From Lotus japonicus (lineage: Eukaryota; Streptophyta; Magnoliopsida; Fabales; Fabaceae), in the NCBI RefSeq assembly GCF_012489685.1, contig NC_080042.1, positions 48,288,066 to 48,352,065 on the forward strand: DNA of 64,000 nucleotides, written 5' to 3'. How positions within the stretch are numbered: the first letter of the stretch is position 1; each line of letters starts with the position of its first letter. Below are positions 1 through 8,600 of this stretch, piece by piece. The translations under genes and the position numbers were made by a program. A model generated the notes under the pieces. It ran no database searches and had not been told where the DNA came from. It was given only the letters and a program-made list of their open reading frames with translations.

Positions 1-3000
1 AGCATATTTCGATCGGTAAAACTGACTCATGCCCGTACGTAAGTCGAAAAGGAGTTACTCCAGTGGCCTCTTTGGGCGAATTTCGATAAGCCCATAAAAC
101 TTGACTCAAAGTTTCATGCCACCTTCTCGGCTTTTGACTAATGTGTTTCTTAACCAAGTTAATTAAAACTTTATTAGCTGCTTCGACTTGTCCATTCGCC
201 TGAGCATAATATGGCGTTGAAGTTAACAGTTTTATTCCAAAATCCTCAGCAAACTGAGCCATTTTCCTCCCAGTAAATACTGACCCTTGGTCAGTAGTTA
301 ACGTCTCAGGGATCCCATATCTAAATACTATGTGTTCTTGAATAAAACTAATAACCGTATCTTGGTCGACGCCTCTCAGCGGAATGGCCTCGACCCATTT
401 AGTGAAGTAATCGATAGCCACTATTATATAGTCATGTTGTTTAGACGAAGAAGGATGTATTTGACCTATCAAATCCAACGCCCAACCCCTAAATGGCCAG
501 GGTTTCACGATCGAGTGTAACTCACTTGCCGGTACATGTTGGATGCCAGCATGCTTCTGACATTCGGCGCAAGATTTGGCATATTCAATGCAATCTTTTA
601 ACATACTTGGCCAATATACTCCTTGTCGAAACAATGTCCACTTCATCTTATGGCCAGCCTGATGCGCCCCACACATACCATCATGAACGGCCTTGACTGC
701 CCGAAACGCTTCTTCTTCACTTAGGCACTTTAGTAAAACTTCATTCACCCCTTTTTTAAACAATTCGTCATCCAAAATCAAGTAACTTAGAGCTCGATAC
801 TTTGTTCTTCGATCTATTGGTGCGTTTGGGTTTTGCAAGTATTTCACAACAGGTTTCCTCCAATCACTGTCATCCAAATTACTAATAACCAATACCTCCT
901 GCTCGAACTCCACTTTCCTTTCTTTAAAACTAGGAATAAACTTTCTTTTGACCTTTACTAGCTCTTTAAACTTTTTCCGAGGTAGCCGGTAACCTGACGC
1001 AATTTGTGCCAAAACATTCGCTTCAGCATTCTCGATCCTAGGGATATGACATAATTCGACTTCATCAAAACTTCTTAACATTTTAACTGCTTTCGAATGA
1101 TATTTCATTAAATTCTCACTAACGCATTGGTATTCACCAGTTAGTTGCTTAATAACCAACTCTGAATCTCCACGAATTAAGAGCTCTCTAGCCCCCAAGT
1201 TTAGAGCCGTTTCGAGCCCAATCAATAAAGCTTCATACTCTGCCTCATTATTCGAACACTCACCTTCGATGCCCAACTTAATTTTTGTCGGGATTCCTTG
1301 GGGTGAAATTACCAAGATACCTATCCCGGTCCCCTTCTTATGCCTCGAACCATCGAAATACATTTCCCAAGGTTTCAACGTCACCACCGTCTCCTGTTCT
1401 TTCGACCCACTATGATCAACCAAAAAATCAGCTATTACTTGGCCTTTCATAGCCCTTAAATGTTGATAACTTAAAGAAAACTCAGTAAGGGCCAACGCCC
1501 ACTTTCCAATTCGACTATGAAGAATGGGTTTGAACAGCATATGCTTTATTATATCATAATGGGAAATAACGGTTACATCAATAGGTTTGATATAGTACTT
1601 AAGTTTAGTACATGAAAAATACAAACATAAACACAATTTTTCTACTAAACTATATCTAGTTTCGGCATCATTAAGGATTCGGCTCAAATAATATATAGCC
1701 CTTTCGATTCCATCTTCATCATCTTGAGCCAACACACTGCCAATAGTTTCCTCTGATGCCGAAATGTAGAGTTTCATTGGTTTTCCACGAATGAGAGGAG
1801 CCATGACTGGTGCCGTTGTTAGGCTGGCTTTTATTTCCTCAAACGCCTTCTGATGTTCTTCCATCCATTGAAACTCTTGTTCTTTCTTAAGTCGAAGCAA
1901 TGTGGAGAATACCTTGGTTTTCCCGCTTAGATCCATGATAAACCTTCTCAAGAAATTGACTTTGCCCAACAAAGATTGTAACTGTTTTTTATTCGACGGT
2001 GGTTGAGTATCGAAGATTGCTTTCGCCTTATTCTGGTCGATTTCAATGCCCTTCTTATGAACAATGAATCCCAGAAATTGCCCTGCAATTACACCAAAGG
2101 CACACTTGAGTGGGTTCATTTTCAAACCGTACTTTCTCATTTTTTCAAATGACAACTTAAGATGTTCGATATGAACATCCTGAGATTTTGACTTTACTAC
2201 AATATCATCGATATACACTTGCATAAATTTCTCAATATATTCATGAAAGATAGTGTTCATTACCCTCTGATAAGTTGCACCGGCATTTTTAAGACCGAAC
2301 GGCATCACCACCCATTCATATGTTCCTAGTGCCCCTGGACACCGAAATGCAGTCTTCGACACATCATCCTCTGCAATGTAAATTTGGTTATACCCCGAAT
2401 ATCCATCCAGTAAACTTAAATATTCATTTCCTGCGGCAGAATCTACCATCATTTCGGCCACAGGCATGGGATATTCATCTTTCGGCGTAGCCGAATTTAA
2501 ATCTCTATAATCTATGCAAACCCTCATTTTACCATTTTTCTTAAGTACAGGAACTACATTAGCTAACCAATCGACATACCTGGCTGTTCGTATGAACTTT
2601 GCTCCAAGTAAGCGCTCCACTTCCTCTTTTATCTTTGAGAACACCTCCGGGGCGAATCTCCTTGGGGCTTGCTTCACTGGTTTCCTACCAGGCCGAATTG
2701 GTAACTTCAACTCCACTAACTCCCGGCTTAAACCCGGCATTTCGTCATAATCCCATGCGAAACAATCTTTGTATTCCTGCAACAAACTAACAATCCGATT
2801 CTTAAAACCCGAATCGATCAACGAACTTACATACGTCGGCCTTTTCTTAGTCCCATCTCCTAAATCAACCTCCTCCAAAGGATCCTGAGCCTGCATTTTT
2901 AACATGGGATCTAAAGATTGCTCGAATCCAAGGGGTTCATCATCATATATACAATCAAGAACCGGTTTTGATCTGTCTTCATTAAAATGATCCAAATCTA

Positions 3001-3136
3001 GGCACTCCTCCGGTTTGCAAATTTCTTCATATTCGGCTTCCTTTGCCGTTCCTATATATTGTTCGGCCTCCAAGGCCGTCTTTATTCTCATCTCGGCCGC
3101 ATAGGCCGATATTCGAGCTACGCTCGACTCAATCAT
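1..3136 (-). CDS. pol: Ty3/gypsy pol polyprotein (RT-RNase H-integrase), partial at window edge
   Basis: This frame opens with an ATG at 3136-3134 directly after an in-frame TAG and stays open to the window edge, about 1045 codons; I checked the frame at both ends and at several internal points. RT is recognised by WLANVVPVLKKNGKMR, the MPFGLKNAGATYQR stretch and the catalytic YIDD near residue 308 (complement of 2201-2212). RNase H starts near residue 595 (YFDGSRHKKGTGIG), with the NNEAEYEAL box. Integrase shows an HHCC-type zinc region around residues 815-860 and the core segments TTDQGSVFTG and NGQVEAANK near the window start. The pol ATG overlaps the end of gag in an ATGATTGA arrangement, in another frame, so pol would need reinitiation or frameshifting rather than simple read-through. 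The enzyme would copy element RNA into DNA and integrate it. Confidence 0.85.
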   Translation of the reverse strand, partial: MIESSVARISAYAAEMRIKTALEAEQYIGTAKEAEYEEICKPEECLDLDHFNEDRSKPVLDCIYDDEPLGFEQSLDPMLKMQAQDPLEEVDLGDGTKKRPTYVSSLIDSGFKNRIVSLLQEYKDCFAWDYDEMPGLSRELVELKLPIRPGRKPVKQAPRRFAPEVFSKIKEEVERLLGAKFIRTARYVDWLANVVPVLKKNGKMRVCIDYRDLNSATPKDEYPMPVAEMMVDSAAGNEYLSLLDGYSGYNQIYIAEDDVSKTAFRCPGALGTYEWVVMPFGLKNAGATYQRVMNTIFHEYIEKFMQVYIDDIVVKSKSQDVHIEHLKLSFEKMRKYGLKMNPLKCAFGVIAGQFLGFIVHKKGIEIDQNKAKAIFDTQPPSNKKQLQSLLGKVNFLRRFIMDLSGKTKVFSTLLRLKKEQEFQWMEEHQKAFEEIKASLTTAPVMAPLIRGKPMKLYISASEETIGSVLAQDDEDGIERAIYYLSRILNDAETRYSLVEKLCLCLYFSCTKLKYYIKPIDVTVISHYDIIKHMLFKPILHSRIGKWALALTEFSLSYQHLRAMKGQVIADFLVDHSGSKEQETVVTLKPWEMYFDGSRHKKGTGIGILVISPQGIPTKIKLGIEGECSNNEAEYEALLIGLETALNLGARELLIRGDSELVIKQLTGEYQCVSENLMKYHSKAVKMLRSFDEVELCHIPRIENAEANVLAQIASGYRLPRKKFKELVKVKRKFIPSFKERKVEFEQEVLVISNLDDSDWRKPVVKYLQNPNAPIDRRTKYRALSYLILDDELFKKGVNEVLLKCLSEEEAFRAVKAVHDGMCGAHQAGHKMKWTLFRQGVYWPSMLKDCIEYAKSCAECQKHAGIQHVPASELHSIVKPWPFRGWALDLIGQIHPSSSKQHDYIIVAIDYFTKWVEAIPLRGVDQDTVISFIQEHIVFRYGIPETLTTDQGSVFTGRKMAQFAEDFGIKLLTSTPYYAQANGQVEAANKVLINLVKKHISQKPRRWHETLSQVLWAYRNSPKEATGVTPFRLTYGHESVLPIEIC

Positions 3137-6100
3137 CTAATTCAACGATTTGCCACTCTCCAGTGGCATTCTGAGCACGAAAGTTTTTATTCCAAAGAAA
3201 TCCGTACTCCGGATGAAGATTCATCGCATAACTAGTGGAACCTTCCATGTGTTCTTTTCCTTCTGATACATACGGAGCAATGTTTGCCATCCGCTTCTCG
3301 AAATTCTTTCGGTCAACAAACTCCACTTCAGCTTTGTAGTAACTCTGGTCAGCATCAACATTTTCGACCACCCCATCTGGCCTCCAAATTGACAGCTTTT
3401 GATGAAGGGAGGACGGCACAGCTCCCACCCCATGAATCCATTCTCGTCCTAGCAACAGATTGTAGTTTGCTTTCGATGGCACTACCACGAACAGAGTAGG
3501 TCGAGAAACAGTACCAATTGTGGTGTCCACCAATAACATTCCCAAAGACTTAGAAGTTTTTCCCTCGTAATCAGTCAACATCATGTTATGAGGTTGCAAA
3601 TCCTCGACAGATTTCCCAATCTTCTTAAGCAGAAACTTTGGCATCAAATTTATGGCGGCTCCGCCATCAACCAAGACTTTATTGACGCCTACTCCTTCAA
3701 TGCGGGCCCACACAAAAAGCGGTTTCAAATGCTTCTTCATCTCCATATCTGGTTTCTTGAAAACAGCACAATCATCTTCGATTCCTCCTTTAGTCATCAC
3801 ATAATAGCACAGTGGATTGTCATCATCCTCCTCGACGTAGTAATCCTCTTCATCATCAGTGATTTCAGTTTTCACATCGAACTCTTCTGGAAGGATCGAG
3901 ACTAAGCTGCACATGGACTCAAACTCAGACTCCAACATTTCAAAGTTGTCCTTCATTTCGACATCTTCAGACTGTTCCTCTTTCCCTTTTGCCTGGTTAG
4001 TAGTCACCCAATTCCCAGCATTCTTCATACTCTGCTTAATCACCTGAATAGGAACCATAGGAGCCCCACCACTTTGGCCCAAAAGTTGGTACTTGACTGG
4101 CCTCTCAGAACTGGATTGGCCTGCCTCAAAGGCTTTCTCCCTCTGGTGACGCCTCCATTGAGTTTTTGTCATTGGGTTTCGACCTAGATACGGCCTTGGG
4201 ACATAGGTATAATTCTTATGATTTCGAGAATTATCCATATAGGCAGACCCACTTCCCAATTCGACCACCTTAACCTTAGGGTGAGGCGCCTGACTCCTTG
4301 CCATCCACTTGTTGAACGGAACTCGACTTGGTGGCATATAAGTTCGACCACGCCCTCTTCCGAACCCAAAAGATCCCCTTCCCCTTATGAAGGGAGAATC
4401 AGCTCGTCCTCTGGACCCAAAACTAGGAGGCCTTTCCGGTATTACTGCGCGGCGTTTCTTGATTTCAGCATCTTCTATAGCTTGAGCAGCCACCTTGTCA
4501 AACACGACACTGCACCTTGGGCACAACATCACTTCAGAGTAAGACTTTTGGCAACGCTGCAGGAATTCCAACAGGCTTTCCTCCGACCGAGGGTAAACCA
4601 TCTTCTTAGCGGTTTCGACATCTTCTTCCACGGAAGGAGCATCCATTCCCTCTTCAGACAATTCGACCTTCTCCATCCCTGGAGTAGGCCCCACAGCTTC
4701 GATATCATCTCCTCCAGTAGCAACCTGATTCAAATCAGACAACTCAACCATCATTATCCCGGCTGGCTCGACGTAATTGGCGTTGCCAATTTGCATTGGG
4801 TCAGAATCAATCTTCATAGCAGCCTTATCCTTTTCCTCGAACTTGAGCCGTCCTTCTTTGATTGCAGTTTGCACCAGATCCCTGAAACGTACACAATTAT
4901 TAGTCCAGTGACTGAATACATTATGAAACTTGCAAAACTTTTTTCCTTTCCTTTGGTCGAAAGGTACTTCTTTTTGATCAGGAGATACTTTAATTTGACC
5001 ATCTTTTAACAGAATATCATAAATCGCGTCGCATTTAGTAACATCGAAATTATACGCTTTCACAGGAAATTTACCAACACCTTTGTTTGTTTCCGCATTT
5101 TTAGATTCATAGGGTTTTAACATCCTACAAACATAAGGAGGTCCTGATACCAATTCGGCCACATCAACCTCCTGCTGTTCGATATCATCACAGTTGCCTG
5201 GATAAGAGTCATAATCGACTTCATATTCGCAACTTTCGACGAACGCAACTTTACCCTTCTTGGGAACTCTATTAAATTTTTCTTTTTCGAGCTTCAAATT
5301 TTCAATCTGTCTGACCCTGTCAGCCAATTGAGCCATGTCCCTAAGATGTTGGGTATCTATCTTCTTACGAATTGAGTAGTCTAGGCCGCCAGCCGCCATT
5401 TCGACTAACTCATGTTCTGGGACCTGAGTGAAGCACTTCGACTTCATTTGTCTGAACCTATTCAAGTAATCATCTATGGTTTCTTTGAATTTTCTTTTCA
5501 CGCTGGCCAATTCCTTCAGACTGACTTTCGACTCACCCCTGAAGAACTGTTCGTGAAAAACTCTCTCTAACTGAGCCCAATTATGGATTGAATTAGGCAA
5601 CAAAGTAGTAAACCAAGTAAAAGCATTTTTAGTCAAAGAGCTCGGAAAATATTTCATCTTCAGGTTCTCATTATTTGCTATATCCCCTGCTTCTATTTGG
5701 TACCTAGCGATATGTTCGACTGTCGACTCTCCAGTATCCCCCGAGAACTTGGTGAACTTAGGAACTTTCCATCCTCTAGGCAATTCTGTTTGCAGGACGA
5801 ATTCGGAGAAAGCCGAAGCAAAATGGGGTCGATTTGCATAACCCACATTGAATCCATGTTGGTTCAATAACTGTTCGACTATGCCTGCTATATTTTGATG
5901 CCCCCTAACGTTATTTTGTCTAACTCTCTCGACTACCCTATCCGCATCCATATTTCGATTTATTAAGATAGGATTTTCAATGTTCAGAGGCATTTGGCCA
6001 CCAAGGTTATCCAATTGATTTCGACCTTGCACTACCGCCACTTCGGCATTTGCTTGAAGCGGAACATTCTGAGGAACCGCATTTATTTCGACGGCATTAT

Positions 6101-6803
6101 TCGCCGCTACCCCCACAGGATTCGCCACCTCGTTTCGAGGGACTCCAAAAGCGTCAGCAATTCGACCCATTTGTCTCGTCAACTGCTGATACGACTCATT
6201 CGTGTTTTGGATTAAAGGATTAAACACAGTTCCTATTTGTTGGGCCAACATATTCACCATTTCGTGGTTACTATCATCCATTTGTTGCCTCAATACGTTA
6301 ACAGAGGTATTTGTCAACGAAGTCCCTAAATGGTTGACACTCGCCCCTGCCATCCCCTGAGGATAAATATTATTTCGACCCCCGACGTTAGAGGCCGAAG
6401 CCTGGTGTTGATTCCTCGGGGATCCGACTGACATTACGTTATCTGAATATATGGCAGGAAATGTCCCTACTCCAGCCACTAACCCTGGAGGCATCCCAAA
6501 TGGCGGATTCACCGGCATGTTCACCGGTTGAGGGCGAGATGCCCCAGCAACCATTTGTGATACGACTGGAGTCGTCGGAGAGGGCACTGTAGCCGCTTGC
6601 GTCATCACAGGTATAACATTTTCGGCCACATTGGTCGTTGTTGCCTGTGCCGTTCCAGAGTTCAAGGCATTTCCCTCAACATTCACTCCAGCACCGGGAT
6701 TTCCGGTTTGATTTGCCGAAGGTCCAGTATTCGCGGGAGGGGAATTACCACTTCTCGATCTACCATTCGCCATACTTACTAGTCTTCCACTTCTTAAACG
6801 CAT
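3129..6803 (-). CDS. gag: Ty3/gypsy gag-protease polyprotein, 1224 aa
   Basis: Residues 1-290 are low-complexity, rich in Asn, Val, Ala and Gly. The retrotransposon gag core follows at about residues 340-505 (FTWFTTLLPNSIHNWAQLER, then SLKELASVKRKFKETIDDYL). A zinc knuckle of the unusual form CX2HX4HX4C (CKFHNVFSHWTNNC) is near residue 630. An RGR/FGRGRGR basic patch lies in the second half. The aspartic protease is C-terminal, with VLVDGGAAINLMP near residue 1040 (DGG where many families have DTG or DSG) and the flap/second half SKANYNLLLGREWI. The ORF ends in TGA at 3131-3129, overlapping the pol start. A second ATG ten codons in (MANGRSRSGN) is an alternative start. At 1224 aa it is long for gag alone because protease is included. 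It should form the particle and process the polyprotein. Confidence 0.85.
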   Translation of the reverse strand: MRLRSGRLVSMANGRSRSGNSPPANTGPSANQTGNPGAGVNVEGNALNSGTAQATTTNVAENVIPVMTQAATVPSPTTPVVSQMVAGASRPQPVNMPVNPPFGMPPGLVAGVGTFPAIYSDNVMSVGSPRNQHQASASNVGGRNNIYPQGMAGASVNHLGTSLTNTSVNVLRQQMDDSNHEMVNMLAQQIGTVFNPLIQNTNESYQQLTRQMGRIADAFGVPRNEVANPVGVAANNAVEINAVPQNVPLQANAEVAVVQGRNQLDNLGGQMPLNIENPILINRNMDADRVVERVRQNNVRGHQNIAGIVEQLLNQHGFNVGYANRPHFASAFSEFVLQTELPRGWKVPKFTKFSGDTGESTVEHIARYQIEAGDIANNENLKMKYFPSSLTKNAFTWFTTLLPNSIHNWAQLERVFHEQFFRGESKVSLKELASVKRKFKETIDDYLNRFRQMKSKCFTQVPEHELVEMAAGGLDYSIRKKIDTQHLRDMAQLADRVRQIENLKLEKEKFNRVPKKGKVAFVESCEYEVDYDSYPGNCDDIEQQEVDVAELVSGPPYVCRMLKPYESKNAETNKGVGKFPVKAYNFDVTKCDAIYDILLKDGQIKVSPDQKEVPFDQRKGKKFCKFHNVFSHWTNNCVRFRDLVQTAIKEGRLKFEEKDKAAMKIDSDPMQIGNANYVEPAGIMMVELSDLNQVATGGDDIEAVGPTPGMEKVELSEEGMDAPSVEEDVETAKKMVYPRSEESLLEFLQRCQKSYSEVMLCPRCSVVFDKVAAQAIEDAEIKKRRAVIPERPPSFGSRGRADSPFIRGRGSFGFGRGRGRTYMPPSRVPFNKWMARSQAPHPKVKVVELGSGSAYMDNSRNHKNYTYVPRPYLGRNPMTKTQWRRHQREKAFEAGQSSSERPVKYQLLGQSGGAPMVPIQVIKQSMKNAGNWVTTNQAKGKEEQSEDVEMKDNFEMLESEFESMCSLVSILPEEFDVKTEITDDEEDYYVEEDDDNPLCYYVMTKGGIEDDCAVFKKPDMEMKKHLKPLFVWARIEGVGVNKVLVDGGAAINLMPKFLLKKIGKSVEDLQPHNMMLTDYEGKTSKSLGMLLVDTTIGTVSRPTLFVVVPSKANYNLLLGREWIHGVGAVPSSLHQKLSIWRPDGVVENVDADQSYYKAEVEFVDRKNFEKRMANIAPYVSEGKEHMEGSTSYAMNLHPEYGFLWNKNFRAQNATGEWQIVELDD

Positions 6804-6861
6804 AAACGTGGGTTAAGTAAGTTTGAATGATAACCGAATTCAACAACTATTTTCACAAAGA

Positions 6862-6880
6862 GGTCCCACTGGGCGTGCCA
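6862..6880 (-). other. Primer-binding-site-type sequence of the first Ty3 element
   Basis: Three bases inside the LTR end, the minus strand reads TGGCACGCCCAGTGGGACC. Its place between LTR and gag and its TGGC start fit a tRNA primer binding site of plant Ty3 elements. The tRNA species was not identified. Confidence 0.6.
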
Positions 6881-6883
6881 ATT

Positions 6884-7425
6884 TGTTTACACCAAATTTT
6901 GGTAAAACAAATAGAGAATCCAAGGATCAATCTGGGACTGGATTCGAGTCCTCTTGGGTTCTTTGGTGAAAACGTTTGAGTGTCAATTCCAGATTTTTTT
7001 CATGAAGAACAGGATAAAGTAAAGAAATTGAAACAAGTAAAGAAAAATAAAAGAGAAAAAAGAAGAAAAGATGAAATAGTATGAATTGAAATGCAAAGTA
7101 AATGAGATTTCACACATTTAGGCTCCTAGACTCTGAAAGCCAACAAGTCAATCACAAAGACAAATGGCAATTAGGAGATCATGAGCATGATTGTGGTGTA
7201 ATCTCATTTACTTTGCATTTCAATTCATACTATTTCATCTTTTCTTCTTTTTTCTCTTTTATTTTTCTTTACTTGTTTCAATTTCTTTACTTTATCCTGT
7301 TCTTCATGAAAAAAATCTGGAATTGACACTCAAACGTTTTCACCAAAGAACCCAAGAGGACTCGAATCCAGTCCCAGATTGATCCTTGGATTCTCTATTT
7401 GTTTTACCAAAATTTGGTGTAAACA
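6884..7425 (-). repeat. Palindromic LTR: 226-bp perfect inverted arms around a 90-bp spacer
   Basis: The block begins TGTTTACACC and ends GGTGTAAACA. Bases 6884-7109 are the exact reverse complement of 7200-7425 by eye, with a 90-bp spacer at 7110-7199. The inner end abuts the primer binding site, so 6884 is the 3' end of the element's 5' LTR. The outer end is taken to be 7425 because the inverted copy ends with the same terminal sequence. Ordinary LTRs share only a few inverted terminal bases. Either this family has a palindromic LTR, or the outer half of this LTR was replaced by an inverted copy of the inner half. Confidence 0.8.
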
Positions 7426-8600
7426 CGTGTAAAAAGGGAGATGAAACTACATGAGAGGAGAGTGACATCAACAATCCAAAATTTTATGTGCATTACCTTA
7501 GAATGAAGGGGTAGTTTTTTTGGCCCCATCGCCTTCAACTGAAAACTAAACGGTTCAACTGAAAAATATGTTTTAATTGTAAATAAATCCTTTTATTTTC
7601 TTCATTTTATATTTTAAAACCTTAATCTAATCTCTCCCACTCATCTGACATCTCTCTGGAACTTTACATGTCCTCCGCAACCTCCACAGCCGGCGAATCC
7701 CGCCGCCGGTGCATCACCATTTCGAGTTTTACCCTGGTCTACACGGCGGAAGTTCGATGGAATCAGCCGGGAAGAGTTGCTTGCGGCGATGGATGCAATG
7801 ATGAGTTGTTGCTTCCGAGTTTCGTGAAGTGAAGACTAACTCAATCATCGAGTTTTCTTCTACCTCGCCACTCATCGTTCCTGTTCTGTTTCCACGACCG
7901 GCGAGGACACATTGAACTAGTTGTTTCCGGCGATGAACTAGCTGATTCCGGCGGTGGAAGCTTCCGCTTTGCTTTCTGCTATTACGGTGAGTAAGCCCAT
8001 TTTTTGTTAAATTGAAAAACTTGTTGCCCATAAATATAAAATAAATTAAATTATTAAACCATGATTTGTCTTGTGCCGCCATTTTTGAAGCACTCAGCGG
8101 TTAAAATAAGAAAAAAGTGTAAAAAGTTAATGTGAAGGAAATATCTTGCGGGAAAAAGACAAGCTGATTATGCACGGAACCTATCTCACAAACTGTGTGT
8201 TTACACGTGAAGTCAATTCGTTGTCCAATTAGAAAAAAAAAATCTTTTGAGTGAATGCTCAATTTTTTTACTGAGTGTGAGACAAGTTAGTTGTTAGAAG
8301 AAAGAAATATCTCCCGATTTCTTATTGTATCAAATGTCGATTGATCACAAAGACTAATTTGACTGAAGTTTTATCTCATGAGATTAACTTATGGGGACTA
8401 ACATGCCCGATGACGCTATAGACGAAATTGAGCATTCACTCAATAATAATAGAAAAGAAATTAATACCACCACGCTATACGGATAAGTACTCTTGATATG
8501 TGAATTCAGAGCACAGACTAGACTGCAAGCAATTATTTCCTGGTTGTCTCTCTCTTCTCTGACTTGTAATCTTGACACTTGTTCTTGTCATCTTGTGAAC
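7426..8600. other. Upstream region of the intact CNL gene
   Basis: No gene is supported here. From about 8100 the sequence is homologous to the region upstream of the second CNL copy: both contain the stretch ACACGTGAAGTCAATTC (about 8205 and 21985), and the part near 8125 resembles 17615-17650. The CACGTG core is a G-box-like element. I see no convincing TATA box close to the start codon. A MITE-like insertion lies at 8247-8443. Confidence 0.6.
8247..8443. mobile_element. Small MITE-like inverted-repeat element in the CNL promoter
   Basis: A perfect 19-bp inverted repeat, TTGAGTGAATGCTCAATTT at 8247-8265 and its complement at 8425-8443, bounds a 197-bp block. The homologous promoter of the second CNL copy (about 22000-22050) lacks this block and continues directly, which is the best evidence that it is an insertion. 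I could not define a target site duplication, so the superfamily is unknown. Confidence 0.6.

Larger units (their letters stand above)
1..7425 (-). mobile_element. Ty3/gypsy LTR retrotransposon (Tat-like), 5' LTR, gag and most of pol; cut by window start
   Basis: Reading on the minus strand the order is LTR (7425 to 6884), primer-binding-type sequence, gag-protease ORF, then pol with reverse transcriptase, RNase H and integrase. The 3' part of integrase and the 3' LTR lie outside the window. Both ORFs are open, so this copy may be young or recently active. The reverse transcriptase signature MPFGLKNAGATYQR and the CX2HX4HX4C gag knuckle match the second Ty3 element of this window (36961-52979), which supports a Tat-type lineage. 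Because the other end is missing, target duplication and LTR identity cannot be checked. Confidence 0.85.

Noticed and set aside
4218..5009. 263-aa plus-strand ORF
   Set aside because: Antisense shadow of the gag ORF of the first Ty3 element; no recognisable domain.
6884..7425. The palindrome interpreted as a stand-alone MITE
   Set aside because: One end is directly followed by a primer binding site and gag in the right orientation and spacing, so it is the LTR of the Ty3 element.
7729..8082. 117-aa minus-strand ORF in front of the CNL gene
   Set aside because: No domain, low-complexity His/Arg text, and no counterpart upstream of the second CNL copy.
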